The notes: generated by a model not told the origin, from the letters alone. A DNA stretch of 64,000 bases from Lantana camara (GCA_037501455.1 CM074865.1:16190501-16254500), one strand, 5' to 3'; positions 43,866 through 57,838 are shown, counted from the stretch's first letter. Numbers and translations are program-made.

Positions 43866-46697
43866 ATGGTGGATGAGATCATTAACCAGACTGTGAGAGA
43901 GATAGACGAGATGTCCCCTGCAAGTTTTCCTCTCCAAAGTGATATACCATACGCCATTCCGATAGTGGAGGCACCGGAAGAGGCATGAGACGAGGATCTT
44001 GATGCCGCCATCCATGGGATGCATGAGAGGAACCTAGAAGGGGTTGAATAGCTTTTTGAAGAGATGGATTTGTCTTTAAGGATGCAACAACAAGGTGAAA
44101 GGGTCTTCCCCTTATTGAACAGTGTCGTTAGGTCACAAGACCACCAAGTTACGGTGGCCATCGCCGGTCCCCAGGAGGAGGCGGGGGCTTCTGAGCATCA
44201 GGCAGAGGGGGAGCCTCCCTGTAAGCACTGTCGAAAGGGGAAAGAACCCCGTAAGACAGGTGAGGAAAAACAATCCCCACCAAACGGATAGATCTCCGGA
44301 TGACATTGAAAGTACTCTGACGCTCGCGGAGTTAGCAACGCTGAAAACCCAGGTTTATTGGGATGACGTATACACCACCCGTTTACCTGCACAACGAGAA
44401 CGAGCCAACCATCCGTTCCCTGGGATGATGACAGTCTACAAATACAAAGTATTGGCTGAGGGTTTGAGGTTCCCCATTCCGGCCCCAACCGCCAACATTC
44501 TGAATTCCCTAAACTTATGTCCTTCCCAGATTCTACCTAACAGAATAGCCTTGTTAAACACTTTTGTGATATTGATGAGGGCTATTGGTTACGAGCCCTC
44601 GTTCGATAATTTCAATAGCTTAGTCCAGGTAGCTCGCTCTCCGCGCTCGTCTCCGAGGGACGGATTTTACTACGCTCAGGCTAAGTCTGGTTTAAAGATG
44701 ATCGATTCACCCTCAACTTCCTATGGAGAGAACTGGAAGGAGAAGTTCTTCTTCATGGGGACACCTAGCGGAGTGTTTAGGGTTCCCCGAGAGTGGGTGA
44801 TACACGGAGAAGAACCCATTGTGAAGCACAAATATGGGGATAAACTCTTTGAGCAATGGGCAAAGGGGCTAGCCCTCGTGATGAAGAATGAGAAGTGGTT
44901 GATTAAAGGCAAGGATTTGATGCGCAATGAGGAAGTACTGTTCCGCTACGGGCTCGTGACCCTCCAAAAATGATAGTTAACCCTTCCGCTCGAACAATGG
45001 ACCGAGACGGTTAGATTCTTGGAACTGACTTTGCTAACACTTAGAGTAGGAATGCTGACTCTTTAAATTTTGCTGCATTGTATAAGTATACTGGATATGA
45101 TCATCTGACGCTCGTTTGCTTCTATGTTTGCAGATATCGACATACTAATGGCAGGCACAAGCGCCGAAAGCCTTGTAGCAATGATGCGTGCTCGGAGGGC
45201 GGACAACAGTCAGCCTCAGCAACAACAGCAACATCAGCAGCCCCAGACTACTCCACGAGGGGGCCGCGGTACCAGGCGAGGGTCAGAAAGAGGAGAAGGC
45301 GACCGAGGGGAAGGTCGCGGAGATGGAAGGGGTGGCCTCGGAACAGGCCCGATTGAGGATTTGATAATCGGGGATGCTCATGATGTTAGTCCCCCGGGTG
45401 CCCACGAGGGAGGGGTACATTTGGGCCCCGACGCTCCCCGCAACAACCGCTTGGGCGCTATTATAAGGGGTTTGGATGAGGTGAGGGCTCAAGCCTCGAG
45501 AAAGAGGAAACGGATGACAGACTCTATCCCTATTTCTGGTAAGGGGAAAGACGTAGTAGTGGGCAAGCGTGGGGAAGATGGCGACACTTCATCCTCGGAG
45601 GATAAAAGTTTCTGGGAATTCGAGCGCGGCGGAGACGTGCATTACAAGCGCTCAGTGGAGGATGGTCCTGTGTTTTTGAGAAGAAGCTCTTCCTCCCACA
45701 ATTTGGTTACGGGGCTCGTTCATAAACTTTAATTCTCAGGGGATCATCAGAAATTGATCGAGCAGGACGCCGCTCAAGTTGCGGACGATGCTTGCCATGT
45801 CCTCCTGAGGGTAAGTGTCTAAGTCCCCTCAAATAGCTTTAGTTTTTCCTGAGTTAAGTTGGTGCTTAACAGAATTTATTTGTTGGTTTAGAGGTGATCC
45901 CCAGGTTGAAGAACCTGCAGCGACGCTGGGAGACCTACTCTGAACGCAAGGAAAAATACATGAAATTGCTACGTATTTCCAACCCTGGCCGGTTGTAGGA
46001 GGATTACGACATGGTCTCCACTGAGCTTTCATCTCTTAAGATGGAGCATGATAAGGTGAACGTGGCACTCAAGGATCAAGAAGAGGCCTGGCAGACCTTG
46101 GATGAGCGGCATAAGAAGTTGAAGGAGGAGCGGAATCAGCTGAAGAATGACCAGAAGGACCTCACTCAACAGCTAACCGAGCACGACCGTCAGCTGAGTC
46201 AGTGAAGAAGGAGCTTACTAACCTCCGAGGGCAGGTTGCGGATCTGGAGACGAGGGTCGCTTGGGATGCGTTTCTTAGGTTTGTGCGCTCAAAGGCCTTT
46301 GCCTTTGCTGCCAATCTTCACTGCTTCGCCAACGCCAAGCGGTTCTTTTGGAAATCAGTGGGTCAGCTGGTCAAGTTAGGTGTGGTGCCCCCCCAGCACT
46401 CGCGATGACGCTCGTTTGCGTATGGATCTAGATGAGAACTTGGAGCCTGTCGTTCCAGTAGGGGACCCTGCTGGCGATTTGACGGAGCCTGAGTACAACG
46501 AGTTGGTCATCATGCTCCAAGACGAGTTCATGGCTGCCAACCCACCTGATCCAGAACCCACGGTGACAGATGAGGGTGTTCAGGAAGACGCTCAAGCTGA
46601 AGCGGATCAAAGTGACGTTCAGGCTGTGGATCAAGAAGTGTTGGCGCCTGTTCCCATATCCTCTGCTCCTCCTGAACTTGAAAACCAGCCCTCATGA
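43866..46697 (+). pseudogene. Antisense accessory gene of Y2 (broken)
   Basis: ATG at 43866 opens a frame with stops at about 43988 and 44048 and a shift near 44270. The region 44300-44970 encodes the 'putative gypsy type transposon'-like domain (LRFPIPAPTANILNSLNLCPSQILPN, NWKEKFFFMGTPSGVF). Exon C is 45134-45810 (acceptor TTTGCAG; Gln/Gly/Arg-rich, stop at 45730). Exon D starts 45894 after an 83-bp intron (donor GGTAAGTG, acceptor TTAGAG) and encodes a coiled coil (LSSLKMEHDKVNVALKDQEEA), then the acidic DLTEPEYNELVIML tail ending at 46695-46697. The C-D intron has the same phase and nearly the same length as in X. Stops lie at about 45996 and 46203. Function unknown. Confidence 0.78.
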
Positions 46698-47465
46698 GAC
46701 TTCTTCCCGTTCTTGCCCCCCAATCATGAATTTATGTTCCAACTTTCTTTATTTCTGCTAAGATCTATGTGTTGAACCCTTGCAATAATTTCTCTATTTT
46801 TGCAACGTACTTTTTCTACCTCCAATAGTGTAATTTCCTTCTTTATTGATAATGAAACTTGTTTCTTCTTCACTGTGTTATGCTACTCTGTATGTTGTTT
46901 GTTGATTTCCTTTTGATGCTTGGATTTTTGTGATATGTGAATGTATGGGCGCGAGGGTGTTCCACACGAGGGGTACCCTGACCATATTCAACATAGGGCT
47001 TGAACTTAGAAGAAATAACTTTGATAAAAGCTATTCTAAGTGTTGAGTAATAACGAGCGTAGCTATAGTGCAAACTGGAGCTTAGAAATGAGCAGTGGGA
47101 TTTGCTAAGTGTTTCTTCTTTAAGTATTTGATATATTTCTTTGCTTTAAGCGTGGTGGTAGTACAAATTGAACTCAGAAATCAATAAACGGATTTGCTGA
47201 GTGTTTAATTACTACGAGCGCATGTCAATGAAGGGATCCATATTTAGGAGATGTTGAGCGTAGCTAGTAATCTGAACTTGAACTTAGAAATCAGCAAAGG
47301 GATTTGCTAAGTGTTTATTTACTGCGTGTGTACGTCAAAAGTGGGATCCGCTTAGGGGCCTCGAGCACGAACTAGAGCAAAGGGTCTAGTTGGCCTTAAC
47401 AGTAGTAACAGTGTCTCGATGGGATCCACTCATTTTAAGAGGGATCCGCATGATACCACTTAAGA
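46698..47465. other. Non-coding spacer of Y2 before solo LTR C
   Basis: About 770 bp between the end of the antisense gene and solo LTR C, with repeated fragments such as GAACTTAGAAATCAGCAAAGG and GGATTTGCTAAGTGTTT at about 47090-47310, four loose copies of one unit. No gene is seen. Confidence 0.5.
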
Positions 47466-50400
47466 TGTAGCACCCCAAGCGGTGGGGCACCACACCCCCG
47501 CACTATGACCCGACACGTGTACGAAATGAAAAGTTCGCACACGCACTAAGTCACAGCGAACGGGTGACAAACGAAAAAAAACAACCTAAGCTAGGCGGTA
47601 CCTAAATCCAGTACTAGTAAAATATGCAAAAACCTGAATGCGGAAGCGAAGCAAAATATGAACTAACAAAAACGTTAAGCGACAAACATAAATAAACGGG
47701 TTCAACTAACTCCACGAACCTGTCCTAACCTGTCCCGAATTCAAACATACAACAAAGACGGGTTCAACTAATCCAAGCCCTGTCCTAACCTGTCCCGAAA
47801 ATCCATATAATCAAAGCATAAACATAATCCTGTACAGAACATGCTATATACGCAGATCAGACATTCACAACTTAAACAAATAGATACAGGATTAAAAGAC
47901 ATGGACTCAACAGACAAGACACAAAGCCGCCTAGCTCGAACTCCAAGAACCTGAACCTACAAACTGAAAATATAGGTGGGGCGAGGGTCAGTCCACTGAC
48001 TGAGTGAGGGGGCTAAACTCACACACACTATACATAATAAGGAGCAGAGCACGTATCAAAAGAGAGATTATGAACCGGGAGTAGGGTTTTGCATACCAAA
48101 ACCATTTTCAAAACATACTTATACATATCTTTTCAAATCAAACCTATACATATCTTATCTTATTCATAACATAACAAACTGTGCATACTCATATCTTATT
48201 AAAAGAGAAAGCTCCTATCCCGTTTCATAATCAACATAACAGATCATAATCATATACCCGGCGAGTACGGGTCTCCAACCTTACTTCCATATCATAATAT
48301 CAAAACAGAAAACATAACATAACATAACATCCTCAACTCCGTGTGACGGAAGGGGTGTATACGCCCCTAACCATCCATATCATATACATACCTCGAGGGG
48401 TAATGATCCCCTACGAGTCCTCGGCAGGTTTTACGGCACCGGCTCAAGAATATCTCGCCTCCCCTATCTCCCTGAGTCGCACGAGATACCTCAAATGGAG
48501 ACTATGCACAGGCTTAACCCGACGGTCCGTTACCGTCCCGGGGTTCCTTACCCACAGTCTCCGGGGCCCAACATATCAGACATAACCTAACAGATCATAA
48601 CTCGCTACATATCATACTTATCAAATCATAATCGTAACGTACGTACCTTATCGGAGAATACCATACCTTGCAACTTAGCATATGCTATAAACGTACCTCT
48701 CCGTGTCATCCTAATCCGCAGCTGGTATGAAGACACACGGTTTGGAGCATAGCCTCGTTGCAAAACATTTCAAGCTTACATATGCTCGTACATATACAGT
48801 TCGAAAACCTTTAATCGTATGACAAATTCATAAACATATCATATAAACACATATCTATTATATAAATATAATAGAATAATCGCATGCAGGCTTGAAAACA
48901 TGCACAGAAGGTTGTAGGTCGCTTTAACTAAACAGAAATCCTAAAACCTCACCTTACACCGACGAGAACGGAAAACACAAGCCAGGAAGTCCTACTGGAA
49001 CCCAAACAGCTGACAGACACTCCCTGGAAAAACCCTGATCGATTGAACACACAGAACACAAGACTCAGACTCGAATCACAACCACAAGACGCACGGCCAT
49101 GCTCGCGAATACAAATGATGCAACATATAATTCACAATTATACAAACAGATTATACGAAACATACTATAATTCATATTACATAAAATAATTTAAGATATT
49201 AAGAATTCAATTCATATCATGCACTAATTCTCGAAAGGATAAACGCAAAATGCATAACAATTTCACACGTAAATACATATTAACATATTTCACAATATCC
49301 AACAATTAGCATACTTAAATAATTCATTCAAATCGATCATAACTCATACTTTGGTAATTTAGTTATTATGAGTCTCATAATTATACGAATAATTTAAATC
49401 CTTAAATTGCATTAATATCCCTTAAACAAGAAATATTCTCAAGTAGATAGGCTTAAACGAGACAAATAAATTCAATAAATCACGAATCAAATTTTCATAC
49501 ATCATAGCATACTTCCAAGTATCATACAACTCAAAATTTCAATTTATAGTTCATACAAGATTGAAATTTACAATTAAAACAATTAACGAAAATAAATACA
49601 ATAACTTCAAAAATTCATATAAAATCAACCGGACATCCGATTGACGAACGGGAAGTGGCGTTGGACTCATCACAACGAAACGGATCTACTGTCCGAAAGT
49701 CGCCGGAATGCCGCCACCGTAGCCGGCCGAACAGCCACCGGCCGCCACCGGAACACCGCCTCTGGTGGTCGGAAAAATCCGCGGAAGGACAGAAACGTGC
49801 GCCTCGGCCTACTCAACAAAAGCCCTCAAACAATTTCAGAAAAAGCTAAACACACCGGACTTTGTTGACGAAAAACCGAACTAAATCCCTAATACGAAAA
49901 TCGAAATTAAATGCAAACCGTAAAACGAAAATGAAATCCGAACATACCGTTGGAAAGCTTGTAACGAGCCCTTCAAAATCCCCTAGCTAATTTGCCGGAA
50001 ATATCGTCGGAAAAGGGAGCTGCCAGTCCAGGGCCGGTCCGCCACCGGTTCGCCGCCGCCGGCCGGTTCTCGAGTCCGGGCCAACGCCACCCGCTACGTT
50101 CCATCATTCTGAGCAACTTCCGTGAAGGAACCACCACCAAAACCGGCCGGAAAAAGGCCCCAAATCGTCGCCGAAAGTCCGCCGGTGCGCCACTCGCCGG
50201 TTCAGCCATCTCCGCCGCGATTCGCTCAAAAAGGAGGCCGGAAATGAGTTCAGGGGGTCGAAATAAGTCGGAAACCACCAAGGCTCGTCGGAAAACGCAA
50301 CCGGAAAGCGGCGGAAGAAGCCGCTACAGTAGCGCCGCCGCCTGTCGTGAAGTTCAGGCGGCACGTGCGGGACCGTCCGGCCACCGTTGGCCACACCGCT

Positions 50401-51060
50401 TGCACTGGGGGTTGCGCCGGAATGTCCTTTATCTGGGTAGGAGGCGCGTGTCACCGGAATGTCTCCGGAAACCTCCGCGAAGGGGCGGCGAAGTGGCGGT
50501 TCTCCGTTCCGCCGCCGCTGCTGTGCCGTAGCGCCACCACCGCTGACTTTTAGCCTCCGATTCTTATACCATCGTGACGGGCTCGTCGAGCTGATCAATT
50601 TCCATTATTCACACTTCGAATTCCGTCGAGAAACGAGCGAGAACGGGCTTGTATGTGTAATTACACCTTGACTGCGTGAATAGTGCCAGGGGAACGATGA
50701 ACGCTGGAAGAAGAAGCTGGATTGAAATGGCACGGATTACGAGGATTCGGGGTATTATATCTCGGGTCCTCGTACACGAAAACGGTCGGAAGAACGGGCT
50801 AACGAAGTCAGAATGGGGCAAACTTAGAGTCTACGGACTCGTTTCGATGCCCCGAACGCAAAGCAGGGGTCAAAAAGGTCGAACTCTCGACCGAACGTGA
50901 AATGACCGGAAAACCCCTTAAAAGAGAAAATTACAAACAAGCCCCTAAACTCTTAAAGAGTTCAAAATAGGGCCACACAAAGCACAAAATCACATAATTA
51001 AAACACACAAGGAGATTGAAATGTGGCGTACCTTATTTGTAGGACGAGCGGGGTGTTACA
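47466..51060 (-). repeat. Solo LTR C (3595 bp)
   Basis: On the minus strand it starts TGTAACACCCCGC and ends GGGGTGCTACA. Same family as D by near-identity of the last 100 bases and by a shared GC-rich block. It has no internal genes. Flanks TAAGA (left) and GAGAA (right) do not match, so there is no TSD; it may derive from recombination between two insertions. Confidence 0.8.
49640..50560. repeat. CpG-rich block in solo LTR C
   Basis: About 900 bp very rich in CCGG and CGCCG stand out from AT-rich surroundings. It matches the block in D (54240-55060) in order. Open frames occur on both strands, but stops differ between C and D, and I treat them as composition effects rather than genes. Confidence 0.6.
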
Positions 51061-51208
51061 GAGAAACACTAAGCCGCTCGATGTGGAGCACCCTCGACAC
51101 GGAATTGGCAAAGTAGATCATCACGAGATAACAGTTAAATAAAGTTTGCATGAGAAATGCATAATGATGTACATAATTTGTATTTCTGTCAAAAGAAAAT
51201 ACATTGTG
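51061..51208. other. Y2 spacer between solo LTRs C and E
   Basis: 148 bp of AT-rich sequence continuing the Y2 spacer. It has GAGCGTAG-like family text only weakly; no gene. Confidence 0.4.
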
Positions 51209-51447
51209 TGTAACGCCCCGACTTTTCGGCCGTACAGGTATGAAGTCACGAGTGGGTTTAGACCGAGAGTTATGTGACCTTTATGTGTTTTACATGTTAA
51301 GTGATTGTTTAATTTAATAATTTCATGAACTAATTGCTATTATGTGAACTATGTAACTTAAATGATTATGTTATTTAAACTCGTTTTAATATGTTTACAT
51401 GTTAATTAATTATTTTATTTTTTTTTCAATTATGTACATATTTGATC
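51209..51447 (+). repeat. Solo LTR E, first part
   Basis: Starts TGTAACGCCCCGACTTTTCG, closely matching the start of A (TGTGATGCCCCGCC, then GTACAGGTATG.AGTCA). It is interrupted after 239 bases by solo LTR D and continues at 55512. The left flank is TTGTG (51204-51208). Confidence 0.8.
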
Positions 51448-52487
51448 TGTAGCACCCCAAGCGGTGAGGCACCACACCCCCGCACTATGACCCGACGCGT
51501 GTACGAAATGGAAAGTCCGCACGCGCATCAAGTCATAGCGAACGGGTGACAAATAAAAAATACAACCTATGCTAGGCGGAACGTAGACCCTGAATTTCAA
51601 AATCAAAACATGAAATTAGTGCAGAAGCGAAAGCATTCAAATCAAATTAAATCATTCAAGAACAAATGACGGGTTCAACTACTACAAAGCCCTGTCCTAA
51701 CCTGTCCCGAAAATTCATACATTCGAAGCATAATCATAAACCTGCACAAGACATATCATATACATAATATCATACATAGTTCGGAGCAAAATACTTAACA
51801 AAACCCCAACAGACTAACAAAGACTCGACAGACACGACCCAAAGCCGCCTAGCTCAGACTCCAACAACTTGCACCTGCAAACTAAAAACATAAAGAGGAG
51901 GGGTTAGTCCAAAGACTGAGCGAAGGGGGCTAACGCACACCCACATAATATACATAATAGAGCAAAGAACTTATCAAAAGGAGGAATCATGAACCGGGAA
52001 TAGGTTTTGCACACCAGATCATTTTTAAAAGAAAACCCATATATATATACATACGTAATAACAATCATTTCATAAAACTATCCCCGTTTCACAATTTCCA
52101 ATACATAATCATAATGCTCGAGCGAGTAACGAGCTTCCAACCTTACTTCCATATTTAACATAAGAAAACTGAAATCATACATATCAATCCTCCAAACTCC
52201 GAGATAGAAGGGCTACGTAAACCCATACTATCCATACATACATAACCTCGAGGGGTAGCGATCCCACTGCGAGTCCTTCCCGGTTTTTACACCGCGAGCT
52301 CGAAGAGTACGCCTTCCCCAAACTCCCAGGGTCGTGCGTGACACTTCGGATCATATGGAACTATGCTAAGGAGTGATAATCCCGACGGCCCGATACCGTC
52401 CCGGGTGTCCTCGCTCATAGCTCCGGGCCCCAATCATACGGAACAGAACACACATATGCCAATCTTTCACGGCTGATCTCGCTTACA

Positions 52488-52530
52488 TAACATATCATAA
52501 CATATCATATCATATCATATCATATCATAA
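52488..52530. repeat. CATAT microsatellite in LTR D
   Basis: About eight CATAT units in tandem, starting near ACATAACATATC. Confidence 0.8.
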
Positions 52531-54239
52531 GGGTTTCAAAACTTAAGCTTACATACGCTCGTATACATACTTTCAAAATCCGAAAGGTATTCATAAGATC
52601 ATAACATATCATACTTAGCACATATTTAACTATATATATAATATATAGTCGCATGCGGGCTAGAAACATTAGCACATAAGGGTCGTAGGTCGTTTAGCTA
52701 AAAGAAAAGATCCTAACCCTCACCTGGTACCAAACAAAGCTGAAGACACTGCAAACGGTCCACCCCGGAACCTATAAGACCCACTCCAAGCACACCTGTT
52801 TCAACTGGACACACAAAACAGACCACAAAGCTCAGACTCAGACAAACAACCACACAGAGACGCACGACACATGCTCGAGCACTTAAGCAATGCAATCACA
52901 TAAGCAGGATCCAAATTCATATCAATTTATATACAAAATAAATCATTATATAGCTCAAGGAAATCATATTACAAATTAGAACACATTCATACACACAATT
53001 AATGTAAACAAGAGAACTAGAAAGACAAAACAAATTCAAATTATTCCATATTAATTCATATAGCACATACTAATTCCATATTCGTACAATTAAACTATTC
53101 TTACATGCAAAAGTTCCTAATTTAATCATAAAAGTCTTATTCAATTCAGATATTGCATACTAGGTTCATATAACGCGCATTTATAAAGCAATCAAATCAA
53201 TTCACATATAACATTTCATAAAATTGCACGTATTTCAAAGCCAAATAAATCATATCGTAGCATGCTACAAATTTTATTTAAAGATCTCGAAGTTACATAT
53301 CCAATTTTAATCATACCAATTATCATATAATTCATGCATGGCATACTCAATTCACAAGTTATGTAATAGATTCAATTAGCAAGATTTACTTAATTAAATC
53401 AAACAAATTCATATATCACATTTCATACAAATTCACATAATATATGGCCAATTAATTCATATAACATGTTACGAATTCCATATAGATTCACGAAGTCATT
53501 TATCAATTTCCAACTATATCATTCAACTATACTAAGTTCATACAACTCATATTTTCTAAAATTACACAAACATCCCTCCTACAAGTGCTATACTAAATCT
53601 AATGGCATGAAACGAAACTAATATCAACAACAACATGAATTCATACATTCATAATTTATTACATGTTTTCAAATGCCATACAATGCATATTCATCCTATA
53701 CATAAATCCATAATTGCAATACCATTAAGCTCACCTCACAAATAGGCATATATTCGAATAGAGCAATTAAATCAAACAAGGGTCAAACTTAATTAATTAC
53801 ATAAAACAAATTAGGACATTAAGAAATTCATTCATATCATGCACCAAGTCTTGCAAGAATAAACATCAAGTTCATATCAATTTATACAAAATTACATAGT
53901 TGTATAACTTACAACTTTTCTATCAATTAGCAAGCTTAACAATTCGTTCAAATTAAAGCACCGCGTATCATTTTTATAATTTAATATATATGATTCATAA
54001 TCACTTAGTTTCTAAAATTACACTAGCATCCTCTTAATTAATAATTATTCTCAAGTAGATAGGCATAAAACGAGGCAAATAAATTCCATAAATCACGAAT
54101 CAAGCTTTCATACATCATAACATATTTTCAAGTATCATACAACTCATAATTTCAATTTATAGCACATACAGGATTGAATTGCATAATTAAAATAAATTAA
54201 CGAATAAAATACAATAACTTCAAAAATTCATATAAAATC

Positions 54240-55060
54240 AACCGGGCATCCGATTGACGAACGAAAAGTGGCGTTGAACTCACCACAACGAAAGGAACCT
54301 TCTGTCCGAAGGTCACCGGAATGCCGCTACCGTAGCCGCCGGAACAGTCACCGGCCGCCACCGGAATACCGTCTCCGGTGGTCAGAAAAATCCCCGGAAG
54401 GACAAAAACGTACGCCTCGGCCTGCTTGACAAAAGCCCTCAAACAATTTCAGAAAATACCAAACACACCGGACTTCGTTGACGAAAAACCGAACTAAATT
54501 CCAACGACGAAAACTGAAATTAAACGCTAACCGTAAAACGAAAATGAAATCCGGGCATACCGTTGGAAAGCTTGTAACGAGCCCTACGAAAGCCCCAAGT
54601 CAAATCGCCGGAAAAATCGCCGGAGAGAGGAGCCGCCGGTTCAGGCCGGTCCGCCACCGGTTCACCACCGGTCCGCCGCCAACGGCCGGTTCTCGAGTCG
54701 GGGCTAACGCCATCCGCTATGATTCGTCATTCCAAGCAACTTTCGTGAAGGCTCCACCACCAAAACCGGCCGGGAAGAGGGCCCAATTCACCTCCGAAGT
54801 TCCGCCTCTGCGCCACCGCCGATTCGGCCATCTCCGCCGCGATTCGCTCAAAAAGGAGGCCGGAAATGGAACGGGAAGGGTAAAAAACGTAGGGTAGGGT
54901 AGAGATTGGCTTGCGAAAGTCGCCGGTTCGCCGGCGGCGAAGTGGTGGCGCCACCAGCCACCTTCAGGCCGCCGATGCGCCGCCGTCGATCTTCGGTTGG
55001 CCACGATCTTGGTACGGTTGTGACAGGCTCGTCGAGCTGATAAATTTCCACTATTGATTC
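54240..55060. repeat. CpG-rich block in solo LTR D
   Basis: Counterpart of 49640-50560, with CACCGGCCGCCACCGG-type sequence. A minus-strand frame across 54848-55180 shares the peptide QLDEPVT with C, but the C version stops a few codons later, so coding is doubtful. Confidence 0.6.
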
Positions 55061-56229
55061 GCCGAATTCCGTCAAGAAACGAGGGAGAACGAGCATGTGT
55101 GTGTAAACACACCTCGAGTGCATGAACAGTAACGGTCGCTTGAGGAAGACGATGCAGGCTGAAGTCTGTTGTTGGCACACAAAACGAGGAAATCCGAGTA
55201 TATATCTCGGGTCCTCGTACGCAAAAACGATCGAACGAACGAGCTAACGACATCCGAATTTGGCAAACTTAGAGTCTACGGACTCGTTTCGCCGCCCCGG
55301 ACGCGTTGAAGGGGTCAAAGAAGTCAAAATCTCAACCGAACGAGAAGTGACCGGAAAAACCCCCCTAAAAGGAGAAAATTACAAAAAGGGCCCTAAACTC
55401 TAAAAGAGTTTAGAATAGGGCCACGAAAAAATATAAAATCACTTAATTAAACACATAAAAGTTAAAAGGTGACATACCTTATAATTCGGACGATCGGGAT
55501 GTTACATGATCTTATATGAAATCCTTGGACTCAATCGAACTTTGATTTGGACCCCAATTTCTCACCTATCCAAACCTTGGGGCCCTAGTTGAAAGACTTA
55601 AATTCCCAAAGGGCCAAAATCCAATTTCCTCTTTTTCCTCCACCCATTTACACGATATATGCATATATGTATATACTTACATTTCTTTCTTTCTTCATTT
55701 CTTCAAGAACAAACACAAGACATAAACCCTTATTTTTCTCCCCTCTCTCTCGATCAAACAAGGTAGCAAGAGACAAGGATTCAAGCTCTTTTCCCTCAAG
55801 AATTCAAGCCAAGATCTCTTCTTCTTCATCCTCTTCGTTCTTCCATCCAAGGTAAGATATATATGTGTGTGTTCATGTATGATTTTAAATGATTTAATAT
55901 AGGGTTTTGTGATCTTTACTTAGCAACTTGAATTCTTGTGTGAAAATAAATGAATACATGTTAATCCATGAGTTTTATGTTCGGGTGTTTGAATTCTTGG
56001 ATTAAATATGTGTATATGTGTATGTGTATATACATGTATATATATATATAAAGTGGATTTATGTAATTTGATGGATTGATTCATGATTTGATGAGTAATA
56101 TGTGTATATATGTTGTATTTTGTTGTTGTCGTGTGATTTTGGGTGAATTGGGAGCTCCATTGACATTCTTGAAGCATTTTTCCGCCTCTAACCTGTTTTC
56201 CCGACGCCATCGCAGCTGCTGGGGTTGAA

Positions 56230-56353
56230 GGTCGCGCCCGCGACCGTTTCATGACCATTTTTGGTCGCGGCCGCGACCAACAACTCGAGAACTGGATATT
56301 TTTCAGTCGCACCCGCGACTGATTTTCAGTGCAATTTTGTCACGGCCGCGACT
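56230..56353. repeat. Palindrome array in solo LTR E
   Basis: GGTCGCGCCCGCGACC (56230-56245), GGTCGCGGCCGCGACC (56263-56278), CAGTCGCACCCGCGACTG (56304-56321) and a fourth, weaker one (56341-56353). The theme GTCGCG..CGCGAC differs from those of A, B and F. Confidence 0.8.
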
Positions 56354-57838
56354 CCCTTGTCCGAACTCCGATTGACCTGATTTTTAAACCCACTGGAAAT
56401 CTCTTGAAGTGTAGAATATTATCCAACTGGAATCACTTCAATGTCTTTTCCCATTTGTGAGATATTATCAATTCTTTTTTATGTCGCCACTTTTCCGACA
56501 ATCTGTGTTCATCCAACTTCGGGCTTACCCCATTTGCACCTCGTTTTGAACCATGATTCGTGTCATATATCCTTGAAAAGATCTATGTGTCTAGTTTCAT
56601 TCCCAACAAACAAAACTCCATTCTAACTTCTAGAACTCAAGATATGTTCAATTCTTTACAGCTCGTGCATTCCCAGAAACTGTCAGCTCTCACCAAAAGC
56701 TTGCTCCATCCATTTTCTTGATTTCCCTCCACTTCCTCGGACTCCATATGTGGTTCGAATGAATTGTATGCATGATTAATTGATAATATATGATATATTT
56801 TTCTAATTTTATATTATGAATTCATTGTGCAAACTTGAAAAGAAAGTGTAAACATTTAAGTGCTACAATGTGACTCTCTTCGCAACAAATGCATTCCTTA
56901 TGTGTTTGATGGATTCCATTCACCTTGAATTGATACAACTGCTTTGTTAAAATGTGTTATGAATAAGTTGTGTTATGTAATGCCTTTTTGCTATGAAAAT
57001 CTAATATGGATATGAGTTATATGTACATGAATTGCATTTCTTATTTGCAAGAACATAGAATGAATTGAACATTAAACGAATAAACGATAATGAATGAAAG
57101 AATGATAATGAATGAGCATGATTTATTCATGCATGGAGTAATTGAATCATTTACATATCTAAGTGGCTTTATTTGTGCATATGAACATCCGCATGAGACA
57201 TTGTTAAATCTTACGCATGTCATACCACGTCAATGCATCATCGTGCACCATATGTGGTTCATTTAGAGTCTCGAGTCTCACGAATGCACCTTGTTGTCTT
57301 TTGTACAGTTTTCTCCAGGGCGGAGACGTACCGGGTTCATAGGACACTTTCATGTCTTCTTGGTTTTGTTCGGTAAGAGGCGTAAAAGTGGGTTTCTTTT
57401 CTATTAGTTAAATAATGACCCGATATACCTCAATGTGTAAGTTTTAAGCCAAAGTATGTAAATATTTATATATCGAGTCATTTCAAAAGATCATTTCAAA
57501 TGAGTCATTGTTTTCACGTTAAAGCCTTTTCTTATCTATTGAATCCCTAACCTAAAGTTTTGGAGAGATCAGTGATCACAATGAATGAATGGGGCCCAGG
57601 AGGTGTGGGTAGGGGGAACCCGGGACGACCATCGGGGTCGCCGGTTATGACCCCTGCACACACTCTCCACCAGCATGAATGAAAGGACTAACCTGGAACC
57701 CACCAGGAGGTTGGTTGGATGATGGGAACCTGAGGGTTTGAGTGTTCGCGCTCCCCTCGTCTGATTGGGTGGTCGGGTCTTACAAACCCGTCCACCACCC
57801 GGAGAAAAGGTGTAATTGTTTATGCATGCCTGGATTAT

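Larger units (their letters stand above)
51448..55506 (-). repeat. Solo LTR D (4059 bp), nested in E
   Basis: On the minus strand it starts TGTAACATCCCGATCG and ends GGTGCTACA. Perfect 5-bp TSD TGATC at 51443-51447 and 55507-55511 proves a separate insertion into E. It is the longest family member; no retrotransposon genes are inside. Subfamily of C. Confidence 0.88.

Noticed and set aside
54717..55253. A 178-codon minus-strand protein in solo LTR D
   Set aside because: Frame is GC-driven, is not kept in LTR C, and has no recognised domain.
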